NCBI GenBank assembly: GCA_900757205.1
Contig: CAAENA010000031.1
Location: 1-14,065, forward strand
Reading direction: 5' to 3'
Source of the DNA: an uncultured Collinsella sp.
GTDB taxonomy: Bacteria; Actinomycetota; Coriobacteriia; Coriobacteriales; Coriobacteriaceae
DNA length: 14,065 nt
Below the pieces are notes generated by a model, which was not told the origin of the DNA, did not search any database, and was given only the letters and a program-made list of their open reading frames with translations. Made by a program: the position numbers and the translations under genes. This document shows, in pieces, positions 1 through 8,106 of the stretch (positions are counted from its first letter, which is position 1; the number at the start of each line of letters is the position of its first letter).

Positions 1-150
1 CTCGTCTTTACCTTGGTTGTGTTTGTGTTGTTCGGAGAGGCATTTCGCATGTTCCTCCTGGGCGAGGCGATCGGCTTCGTGGCCTTTATGGCTGCCTGCA
101 CGGTTCGTGTCGTCAAGGCGCTGCGAGATCCTCATGAGGTCGAAAGGTAA
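1..150 (+). CDS. C-terminal part of a small membrane protein, probably AtpI-like (partial)
   Basis: Reading frame 1 is open from the window edge to a TAA at 148-150 and encodes the last 49 residues of a protein whose start lies outside the window. Two hydrophobic stretches are visible, around residues 1-11 and 19-33, followed by a basic and acidic tail ending in DPHEVER. The stop lies 3 nt before the atpB start, and the GAAAGG ribosome binding site of atpB lies inside the last codons, so the two are co-transcribed and probably translationally coupled. A small membrane protein just ahead of atpB is the usual place of AtpI, a non-essential assembly factor of the c-ring. The identity rests on position and hydrophobicity only, because AtpI sequences diverge strongly. 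Confidence 0.6.
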   Translation, partial: LVFTLVVFVLFGEAFRMFLLGEAIGFVAFMAACTVRVVKALRDPHEVER

Positions 151-153
151 GTC

Positions 154-957
154 GTGGAAATTTTTGAAAAGCTGCCTGATGAGATTAATCATCTGGTCAG
201 CGAGTTCAGCTCCACCCCTGTCGTGGGCGATCTGAGCTGCGGCATCACGCAGTACTCGTTTTGGCTGATCGTCTCCACGATCGTGCTCCTGATCGTCCTG
301 GCCGTGTTCAAGAAGAAGCAGACCCTGGTTCCCAAGGGCTTCTTCGTCAACGGTTTCGAGTACATCATCGAGTACGTCGAGAACGATATCGGCAAGGGCG
401 TCGTGGGTGAGAACTGGAAGAAGCACTTCCCGTTCCTGTGCTCGCTTTTCCTGTTCATCCTGATCAATAACATGATCGGCCTGATCCCGGGAATGAAGCC
501 CGGCACCGGCGCAATCGGCTCCACCGCCGCACTCGCCATTTTCGCCTTCGTGTACTTCATCTACTACGGATGCAAGGCTCACGGCGTGATCGGCTACATC
601 AAGAGCCTCGCCCCGCAGGGCGTGAGCTTCCCGATGAACGTGCTCGTGTGGGTCGTCGAGCTTTTCTCGACCTTCCTGCGCCTCATCACGCTTGCCGTCC
701 GTCTGTTCTGCAACATGTTCGCAGGACACGTGGTCATGGGCTCGTTCGCCATCATGGCGAGCATGTTCATGCAGCCGCTGCTTCAGCAGGTTTCCGCGGC
801 GCACGCCGTCGGCGCCCTGCCTTCGCTAGCCTGGCTTGCCATCCTCATCCTGATCTATGCGATCGAGCTTGTGGTCGGCGCCATTCAGGCTTACGTCTTC
901 ACGGTCCTTACCGCCGTGTATGTCTCCGAGGCAGAGGAGGTCGCGGAGGAGGAGTAG
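154..957 (+). CDS. atpB: F1Fo ATP synthase subunit a
   Basis: This 267-residue membrane protein is the stator half-channel subunit of Fo that passes protons to and from the c-ring. It starts with GTG, with GAAAGG at 142-147 giving a 6-nt spacing. Several membrane segments are evident, around residues 35-52, 92-112, 122-138, 160-180, 190-210 and 225-255. The signature helix around residues 176-196 contains the essential arginine R183 (in LAVRLFCNMFAGH), equivalent to E. coli R210. H192 and E238 occupy the positions of E. coli E219 and H245, the swapped His/Glu pair common outside enterobacteria. Q245 in the IQAYVF motif matches the conserved Gln252. The C-terminus is a short acidic tail. It is the first complete gene of the operon and is followed by an unusually long gap before atpE. 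Confidence 0.97.
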   Translation: MEIFEKLPDEINHLVSEFSSTPVVGDLSCGITQYSFWLIVSTIVLLIVLAVFKKKQTLVPKGFFVNGFEYIIEYVENDIGKGVVGENWKKHFPFLCSLFLFILINNMIGLIPGMKPGTGAIGSTAALAIFAFVYFIYYGCKAHGVIGYIKSLAPQGVSFPMNVLVWVVELFSTFLRLITLAVRLFCNMFAGHVVMGSFAIMASMFMQPLLQQVSAAHAVGALPSLAWLAILILIYAIELVVGAIQAYVFTVLTAVYVSEAEEVAEEE

Positions 958-969
958 TCTTCCGTTCGC

Positions 970-985
970 GCCTTAAAGGTAAGGC
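970..985 (+). promoter_or_regulatory. Intercistronic hairpin between atpB and atpE
   Basis: GCCTTA (970-975) and TAAGGC (980-985) form a perfect 6-bp stem with an AAGG loop, 12 nt after the atpB stop. A second, weaker stem, GCCGG (999-1003) with CCGGC (1022-1026), follows. No U-tract follows either stem, so these are not standard terminators. Given that c must be made in large excess over the other subunits, RNA processing or stabilisation ahead of atpE is a reasonable guess. The function is inference. Confidence 0.4.
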
Positions 986-1081
986 AATTCGTTAAACCGC
1001 CGGTGCCCGTACCCATGGAGCCCGGCAGTTATAAAAAGGTTATCCTGCGTGAAATAAGACACGCACGACAAAGGAGGAATC

Positions 1082-1276
1082 GTGGGAGTTATCGGTTACG
1101 GTCTCGGTGTTATCGGCGCTGGTCTTGCTATCGGCCTGTCTGCTCTGGGTGCTACGGGTGCTATGGCCCGTCAGCCTGAGGTCCAGGGCCGCGTGTTCAC
1201 CGTCTTCATCATGGGCTCCGCCTTCGGCGAGGCTCTGGCTCTGATCGGCTTCGTTGTCGCGCTGATCGTTAAATAG
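1082..1276 (+). CDS. atpE: F1Fo ATP synthase subunit c (unusually short)
   Basis: This is the 64-residue c-ring protein, a two-helix hairpin. Helix 1 spans about residues 3-27 and is very rich in glycine and alanine. The conserved polar loop A-R-Q-P-E has R30, Q31 and P32. Helix 2 carries the ion-binding carboxylate E50 exactly 20 residues after R30, as in E. coli (R41/D61). It starts with GTG, preceded by an excellent AAGGAGG at 1071-1077 with 4-nt spacing; an in-frame stop at 1055-1057 rules out any much longer form. The family is usually 70-85 residues, so the N-terminal end of helix 1 is about 8-11 residues shorter than usual. Positions equivalent to the Na+ ligands of Ilyobacter c (Q32, S66, Y70) are Ile, Ala and Ile here, which suggests proton rather than sodium coupling. 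Confidence 0.96.
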   Translation: MGVIGYGLGVIGAGLAIGLSALGATGAMARQPEVQGRVFTVFIMGSAFGEALALIGFVVALIVK

Positions 1277-1291
1277 CACGGAGCGTCAAGT

Positions 1292-1894
1292 ATGAATCTT
1301 TCATCCCAGAAGAGCGCGATCGCACTCTCCGCGTCCGCGGCCGCGCTGCTCATGCCGGTTTCCGCGTTCGCTGAGGACGGCGCTGCCGGTGCGGACATCC
1401 TCATCCCTAAGATGGCGGAGTTCATCCCGGCGCTTATCGCCTTCCTGATTATCTGGATCGTGCTGGCCAAGGTCGCCCTGCCGGGCATCATGAAAACCAT
1501 GGAGGAGCGCGGCAAGAAGATCGAGGAGAGCCTCGACGAGGCCGAGAAGACCAAGCAGGAGGCTATCGCCAAGCGCGCTGAGTCCGACTCGATCGTCACC
1601 GACGCCCGTCGTCAGGCTGCCGACATCGTTCTCGAGGCCCGTAAGGACGCCGAATCCGAGCGCGCCCGTATCATCGAGGCTGCTCACAAGGAGGCCGAGG
1701 AGATCATCGCCAAGGCCCATACGACCGTCGAGGACGAGCGCAAGTCCATTTACGCCGGTGCCGCGAGCTCCATCGCCGACCTGTCCGTTGCCGTCGCCAC
1801 CAAGATCGTGGGCGAGGCACTCGAGGACGATGCCGAGCAGAAGAAGCTCATCGAGCGCTACATCCAGGAAGCAGGTAGCCTGAATGCCGACTAG
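1292..1894 (+). CDS. atpF: F1Fo ATP synthase subunit b with N-terminal signal-peptide-like extension
   Basis: This 200-residue protein is the peripheral stalk subunit that holds F1 against Fo. The true membrane anchor is around residues 44-66 (PALIAFLIIWIVLAKVALPG). A long charged coiled coil follows at about residues 70-150, rich in Ala, Glu, Lys and Arg, and the C-terminal part binds the delta subunit. Ahead of the anchor, residues 1-28 form a second hydrophobic stretch with a K7 charge, an alanine/leucine core and the sequence PVSAFA-ED, a good match to a signal peptidase I site after residue 27. The start is ATG with GGAG at 1280-1283. It lies 15 nt after atpE and overlaps atpH by 11 nt. 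The extension makes it longer than the roughly 156 residues of E. coli b. Confidence 0.96.
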   Translation: MNLSSQKSAIALSASAAALLMPVSAFAEDGAAGADILIPKMAEFIPALIAFLIIWIVLAKVALPGIMKTMEERGKKIEESLDEAEKTKQEAIAKRAESDSIVTDARRQAADIVLEARKDAESERARIIEAAHKEAEEIIAKAHTTVEDERKSIYAGAASSIADLSVAVATKIVGEALEDDAEQKKLIERYIQEAGSLNAD

Positions 1895-2360
1895 CCGCTA
1901 TCAGGACAAGGTGCTCGAGACCTACGCGCGCTCCCTTCTGGAAGCCGCTAAGGCCGAGAATCATGTGTTCGAGGACCTCGAGATGATCGAGCGCTTGGCT
2001 TCTGCCAGCCCCGAGATCATCGCCGTGCTCGACACCATGTCCAAGCGCGACCAGCTCGACCTTCTTCCCAAGGTGGCAGCTGCCTTTAAGTACGTTGCCG
2101 AGGAAGACGAGGATGTAGTGGGCGTGACCGTCACCACGGCGATCCCGCTCGACGACGAGCTGCGTCAAACCATCACTAAGAAATGCGAGCAGGACTTCGG
2201 CCGCAAGGTATTCCTTATCGAGCAGGTCGACCCGTCTATCGTGGGCGGCCTGGTGCTCGAGGCCCGCGGCGAGCGTCGTGATATTTCCGTCAAGACGCAG
2301 CTGCGCATCGCGCAGGAGACCCTCGCAAACTCTGCTAATTCGTACGGAGGTGAAGCCTAA
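1884..2360 (+). CDS. atpH: F1Fo ATP synthase subunit delta
   Basis: This 158-residue soluble protein links the top of F1 to the b-subunit stalk. The N-terminal helical domain covers about residues 1-105 (it begins RYQDKVLETYARSLLEAA, the usual YAxAL-type opening). The conserved C-terminal motif is at about residues 115-148, VDPSIVGGLVLEARGERRD followed by SVKTQLRIAQETL, matching the family pattern P-x-[LI]-x-GG. It starts inside atpF (overlap 1884-1894) with GCAGG at 1871-1875, so translation is coupled to atpF. It ends in TAATG shared with atpA. At 158 residues it is somewhat shorter than the usual 175-180, but no motif is missing. Confidence 0.95.
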   Translation: MPTSRYQDKVLETYARSLLEAAKAENHVFEDLEMIERLASASPEIIAVLDTMSKRDQLDLLPKVAAAFKYVAEEDEDVVGVTVTTAIPLDDELRQTITKKCEQDFGRKVFLIEQVDPSIVGGLVLEARGERRDISVKTQLRIAQETLANSANSYGGEA

Positions 2361-3958
2361 TGTCCGAAACCCTCAATGCCCAGGATATCGCCAAGAAACT
2401 GCAGGAGCAGCTCACGAGCCTCTCCGCGACGGTCGATACGCATGAGGTTTCAACGGTCGACGAGGTAGGCGACGGCATCGCGCGCGTCTCCGGCCTCAAG
2501 AGCGCCATGGCAGGCGAGCTTCTGGAGTTCAAGAGCTCCGATACCGGTGAGACCGTCTTCGGCCTTGCCCAGAACCTTGACCGTGACGAGGTCGGCGCCG
2601 TTCTGTTCGGTGCCGTCGACTCCATCAAGGAAGGCGACGAGTGCCGCACCACTGGCCGCATTATGGATATCCCTGTGAGCCGCGCCATGCTCGGCCGCGT
2701 CGTCAATCCGCTCGGCCAGCCCATCGACGGCCTGGGCGACATCGTCGCCACGCACCGTCGCCCCATCGAGTTCAAGGCCCCCGGCGTCATTGACCGTACC
2801 CCGGTGTGTGAGCCGGTTCAGACCGGTCTGCTCGCTATCGACTCCATGGTGCCTATTGGCCGCGGTCAGCGTGAGCTCATCATCGGCGACCGTAAGACCG
2901 GTAAGACCGCCATCGCCATCGACGCTATCCTCAACCAGCGCGGCAAGGGCATGGTCTGCATCTATGTCGCCATCGGCCAGAAGGCCTCCACGGTTGCCAA
3001 CATCCGCGAGACCCTCGCTCAGCACGGTGCGCTCGACTACACCATCATCGTTTCGGCCACCGCTGCCGATTCCGCCCCTATGCAGTACATCGCGCCTATG
3101 GCCGGTGCCGCTATCGGCGAGTTCTTCATGTACAACGGCGAGGACGGCAAGCCCGCCAGCGAGACCAACCCCGGCGGCCACGTGCTCGTCATCTACGACG
3201 ACCTGTCCAAGCAGGCTGTGGCCTACCGTCAGATGTCGCTGACGCTGCATCGTCCGCCCGGACGCGAGGCCTATCCTGGCGACATCTTCTACCTGCACTC
3301 TCGTCTGCTCGAGCGTGCCGTCAAGATGTCCAAGAAGAACGGTTATGGCTCCATGACGGCACTGCCGATCATCGAGACCCAGGATGGCGACGTCTCGGCC
3401 TACATTCCGACCAACGTCATTTCCATTACCGATGGTCAGATCTACCTGCAGTCCGAGCTCTTCTTCCAGGGTCAGCGCCCGGCAGTCGACGTGGGCATCT
3501 CCGTGTCCCGCGTCGGTGGCGATGCGCAGACCAAGGCCATGAAGCAGGTCGCCGGCAACCTCCGTCTGGACCTCGCTTCGTACCAGGAGCTCGCCGGCTT
3601 TACGCAGTTCGGCTCCGACCTCGACGAGGCTACTCAGAAGCAGCTGACCCATGGTGCTCGCATGACCGAGCTCCTGAAGCAGCCGCGTTACAAGCCGTTT
3701 GAGGTTGGCGAGCAGATCGTTACGCTGTTCGCTGGCAACGAGGGCTTCCTGGATGACCTGGAGATCGCCGACGTGCTGCCCTTCCGTGCCGAGCTCATCG
3801 AGTACATGGACAATGGCTTTGGTTCGCTGCTCGACAAGGTTCGCGCCAAGAAGATCGATGATGACACCAAGGCTGAGCTCTTGCGCGTCATCGGCGACTT
3901 CAAACAGCAGTTCATGGCCAAGCACCATTCGGATGTTTCTGGATCAGAGGAGAACTAA
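2360..3958 (+). CDS. atpA: F1Fo ATP synthase subunit alpha
   Basis: This 532-residue protein is the non-catalytic nucleotide-binding subunit of the F1 hexamer. The N-terminal beta-barrel covers about residues 25-95. The Walker A motif GDRKTGKT is at 176-183, Walker B VLVIYDD at 275-281, and the arginine finger that completes the catalytic site of beta is R384 in SVSRVGG. The helical C-terminal domain runs from about residue 390. It starts at ATG sharing one base with the atpH stop (TAATG), with GGAGG at 2346-2350. Between the conserved GEFFMYNG and HVLVIYDD there is an extra segment of about 11-12 residues (roughly 261-273, EDGKPASETNPGG) that is absent from E. coli and, as I recall them, mycobacterial alpha subunits. 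Confidence 0.98.
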   Translation: MSETLNAQDIAKKLQEQLTSLSATVDTHEVSTVDEVGDGIARVSGLKSAMAGELLEFKSSDTGETVFGLAQNLDRDEVGAVLFGAVDSIKEGDECRTTGRIMDIPVSRAMLGRVVNPLGQPIDGLGDIVATHRRPIEFKAPGVIDRTPVCEPVQTGLLAIDSMVPIGRGQRELIIGDRKTGKTAIAIDAILNQRGKGMVCIYVAIGQKASTVANIRETLAQHGALDYTIIVSATAADSAPMQYIAPMAGAAIGEFFMYNGEDGKPASETNPGGHVLVIYDDLSKQAVAYRQMSLTLHRPPGREAYPGDIFYLHSRLLERAVKMSKKNGYGSMTALPIIETQDGDVSAYIPTNVISITDGQIYLQSELFFQGQRPAVDVGISVSRVGGDAQTKAMKQVAGNLRLDLASYQELAGFTQFGSDLDEATQKQLTHGARMTELLKQPRYKPFEVGEQIVTLFAGNEGFLDDLEIADVLPFRAELIEYMDNGFGSLLDKVRAKKIDDDTKAELLRVIGDFKQQFMAKHHSDVSGSEEN

Positions 3959-3963
3959 GCCCC

Positions 3964-4871
3964 ATGGCCAACCTTCGCGACATTAAGAAGCGAATCTCCT
4001 CGGTTACCACGACCAAGCAGATCACGCGCACGATGGAGATGGTCTCTACGGCCAAGATCCGTCGTGCCCTCGATCGCTCCAAGCAGGCCGAGCCCTATAA
4101 GGAGGCGCTGACCGACGTCATGTTGACGGTCGCCGGCGACGCCTCCTGTTCGGGCACCGATCCCATGCTGCAGAAGCATGAGAGCGTTAAGCGTGGCCTG
4201 ATTGTCGTCATTGCTTCTGACCGCGGCCTTGCCGGCGGTTTCAATACGACGGTGGAGCGCACGGCCGAAAAGCTCGCCGCTTCTTGGGCGAACGACGGCA
4301 TCGAGTGCGAGATCATCGCGTGTGGGCGCAAACCGGCCACGTATTTCCGTGACCGCGCAAACGTCGTCATGCACTTTGAGGGCAACTCCTCTGAGCCCGA
4401 TTTCAATCAGGCCCGCATGATCTCCTCTCATATCTGCGATGCGTATCGTGCCGGTGAGCTTGACCGTGTCGAGCTTGTCTACCACCACGCCAAGAACCGC
4501 GTGGATCAGGAGCTTCGCGTCGAGCATCTGTTGCCGCTCGATCCCGAGATGATCGCTATGGCCCACGGTCCGCGTAAGAACGAGACCGACGCCCCTAAGC
4601 GCATCTCGTCCACGTTCGAGTTCGTGCCCTCTCCCGAGCATGTTCTCGGCAAGCTTGTGCCGTCTTATATCCTGACGGTCATCTACCAGGCCCTGATCGA
4701 TTCGGCGGCTGCCGAGCAGGGTGCACGCCGCAAGGCCATGCACTCCGCGACGGAAAACGCCACCGCGATCATCTCGACCCTTACCCGCACGTATAGTCGC
4801 GTGCGCCAGGCTTCGATCACGACCGAGATTAACGAGATCGTCGGCGGAGCCTCAGCATTGGAGGAACAGTA

Positions 4872-4872
<1 letters not shown>
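3964..4872 (+). CDS. atpG: F1Fo ATP synthase subunit gamma
   Basis: This 302-residue protein is the central rotor shaft. The N-terminal helix carries the family opening RDIKKRISSVTTTKQITRTM at about residues 5-24, followed by EMVSTAKIRRA. The central Rossmann-like part includes the ASDRGLAGGFN motif at about residues 84-94. The C-terminal helix has the conserved NATAIISTLTRTYSRVRQ and ITTEINEIVGGASAL at the very end. The start is ATG, 5 nt after atpA, with GAGGAG at 3947-3952 and an 11-nt spacing that is slightly long. The stop overlaps atpD by one base in TAATG. The length is normal for the family (about 285-305 residues). Confidence 0.98.
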
Positions 4873-6326
<1,454 letters not shown>

Positions 6327-6329
6327 GTT

Positions 6330-6722
6330 ATGCGTATCCGCATCGTGTGCCCCGTGAGCTGCGCCTATGAGGGCGACGCTGCGTTTGTGTCGATTCCGTC
6401 CACGGATGGCGAGTTTGGCGTCCTGCCTGCTCACTCCAGCGAGATCTGCACGATCGACCGCGGTTACGTTCGCGTTTCCGATAAGGCCATGGGCACTGTC
6501 GACCACACGTTTGCCGTGGCCGGCGGCTATGCCCAGGTTGCGGACGATGTCGTGACCGTTCTCGCCGAGCGCGCTTGCGATTTGGCGACCGTCGATGCCG
6601 ACAAGCTTAAAGCTGATATTCAAGGTTTTGAAGAGAAGCTGGGTAATTTGTCGGAGGATGATGCACGCCGCGCCTACCTCTATAATGAAATCGCATGGTG
6701 TAAGCTCAAGCTTGCCCAATAG
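6330..6722 (+). CDS. atpC: F1Fo ATP synthase subunit epsilon
   Basis: This 130-residue protein is the rotor subunit that can inhibit ATP hydrolysis. The N-terminal beta-sandwich (about residues 1-85) has the family motif DGEFGVLPAHSSEI at 26-39 and AVAGGYAQVADDVVTVLAE near 62-80. The C-terminal helical hairpin (about residues 88-130) is present, so the inhibitory domain is not truncated. The start is ATG, 3 nt after atpD, with GGGGGAG at 6314-6320. It is the last ATP synthase gene and is followed by an intrinsic terminator after 36 nt. Confidence 0.96.
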   Translation: MRIRIVCPVSCAYEGDAAFVSIPSTDGEFGVLPAHSSEICTIDRGYVRVSDKAMGTVDHTFAVAGGYAQVADDVVTVLAERACDLATVDADKLKADIQGFEEKLGNLSEDDARRAYLYNEIAWCKLKLAQ

Positions 6723-6758
6723 TCAAACGATTTAGCGTTCGACCATTTGCGAACACAT

Positions 6759-6797
6759 CATGCCCGGGATGGCCCAGCCACCCCGGGCATGCTTTTT
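6759..6797 (+). terminator. Intrinsic terminator or attenuator between atpC and murA
   Basis: CATGCCCGGG (6759-6768) pairs with CCCGGGCATG (6782-6791) over 10 bp. After an A-C mismatch the stem continues with TGG/CCA around a CCCAG loop. TTTTT follows at 6793-6797. This is a textbook Rho-independent terminator for the atp operon. The murA Shine-Dalgarno AAAGGG begins at 6799, one base after the last T-tract neighbour, so no promoter fits between the two. A smaller stem, GTTCG (6737-6741) with CGAAC (6750-6754), precedes it. Confidence 0.9.
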
Positions 6798-6810
6798 GAA
6801 AGGGTAGACC

Positions 6811-8094
6811 TTGGATATTATCCGCGTTGAGGGTGGCCACGCCATCGGAGGCTCCGTGCCCGTCTCGGGCGCCAAGAACTCCGCGCTCAAACTCATGGCG
6901 GCAACGCTTCTGGCGCCGGGCAAGACGACGCTGCAGAACGTGCCCGATATTTCCGATGTCCACGTGATGGGCAAGGTGCTCAAGGGCATGGGCGCTACGA
7001 TCGATGTTCTCGACGAGCACACGCTCGAGATTGATACCTCTCAGGTCGATTCATGGGAGGCCCCCTACGAGCTCGTTGCCAAGATGCGCGCTTCCACCGC
7101 CGTCATGGGACCCCTGCTGGGCCGCTTCCATCGCGCCAAAATTGCCATGCCGGGCGGCTGCAACCTGGGTGCTCGCAAGATCGATATGCACATTCTTGGT
7201 CTTGAGGCCCTGGGCGTTGAGTTCGATACCGCCCACGGTTACATCAACGCTAATGCGCCCCAAGGTCTGCGCGGTACCACCGTCACGCTCGAGTTCGCCA
7301 GCGTCGGTGCGACCGAGAACCTCATCATGGCCTCTGTGCGCGCACAGGGCACCACGGTTATCGACAATGCCGCCCGCGAGCCCGAGATCGTCGATCTCGC
7401 TAACATGCTCAACGAGATGGGCGCCAAGATTGTTGGCGCCGGTACGCCCGTCGTGACGATCGAAGGCGTGGAAGAGCTCCATCCCGTTACCCATCGCGTG
7501 GTGGGCGACCGCATCGAGGCCGGTACCTTTATCGTTGCCGGTGCGTTGATGGCCGACGATCGCGGTGTCGATGTCACGGGCTTTTGCCCCATTCACTTGG
7601 GCATGGTGCTCAAGAAGATGGAGCTCATGGGTATCGACTGCGAGCGCGTCGAGGATGGCGTCCATGTGAACCGTGCCGAGCGTATCAAGCCGGTCGACAT
7701 CCAGACGCTTCCGTTCCCCGGTTTCCCGACCGACATGCAGGCGCAGATTATGGTGCTCTCCGCCCTTGCCGACGGCAGTTCCGTTATTACCGAGAACATC
7801 TTCGAGAATCGCTTTATGTTTGCCTCTGAGCTGGTGCGCATGGGTGCCGACATTCGTATCGAGAGCCATCATGCCATGATTCATGGCGTCAAGGGCTTCT
7901 CGGGTGCACAGGTTACCTCGCCCGATCTGCGCGGCGGAGCGGCCCTCGTCGTAGCGGGCTTGATCGCCGACGGGACGACCGAGGTTTCGGCTATCCATCA
8001 CATCAAGCGCGGCTACGAGCAGTTTGTCGAAAAGCTGCAGGCGCTCGGCGCGCATGTCGAGCATGCTACCGTCCCCGATCCCGTCATCTACTAA
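6811..8094 (+). CDS. murA: UDP-N-acetylglucosamine 1-carboxyvinyltransferase
   Basis: This 427-residue cytoplasmic enzyme transfers enolpyruvate from PEP to UDP-GlcNAc, the first committed step of peptidoglycan synthesis. K22 and N23 in SGAKNSALK match the PEP/UDP-GlcNAc contact residues. The catalytic loop PGGCNLGARKIDMH has C117, equivalent to E. coli C115. Because this is Cys rather than Asp, the enzyme would be expected to be fosfomycin-sensitive. D307 in GFPTDMQAQ matches the conserved catalytic aspartate, and R374 in DLRGGAALVVAG the conserved arginine. The start is TTG, set by AAAGGG at 6799-6804 with 6-nt spacing and by the family's usual N-terminus (I-R-V-E-G-G). The length is normal. 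It follows atpC across a terminator and lies 12 nt ahead of an LCP-family gene. A murA placed after atpC is also known in other Gram-positive lineages. Confidence 0.97.
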   Translation: MDIIRVEGGHAIGGSVPVSGAKNSALKLMAATLLAPGKTTLQNVPDISDVHVMGKVLKGMGATIDVLDEHTLEIDTSQVDSWEAPYELVAKMRASTAVMGPLLGRFHRAKIAMPGGCNLGARKIDMHILGLEALGVEFDTAHGYINANAPQGLRGTTVTLEFASVGATENLIMASVRAQGTTVIDNAAREPEIVDLANMLNEMGAKIVGAGTPVVTIEGVEELHPVTHRVVGDRIEAGTFIVAGALMADDRGVDVTGFCPIHLGMVLKKMELMGIDCERVEDGVHVNRAERIKPVDIQTLPFPGFPTDMQAQIMVLSALADGSSVITENIFENRFMFASELVRMGADIRIESHHAMIHGVKGFSGAQVTSPDLRGGAALVVAGLIADGTTEVSAIHHIKRGYEQFVEKLQALGAHVEHATVPDPVIY

Positions 8095-8106
8095 TACAGG
8101 TTGCCT

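Noticed and set aside
2450..3928. 492-residue open frame on the minus strand opposite atpA
   Set aside because: It mirrors atpA in a GC-rich gene with few stop-forming codons. Its translation is repetitive in Val, Gly, Asp and Leu with no recognisable domain, and it has no credible ribosome binding site or promoter context.
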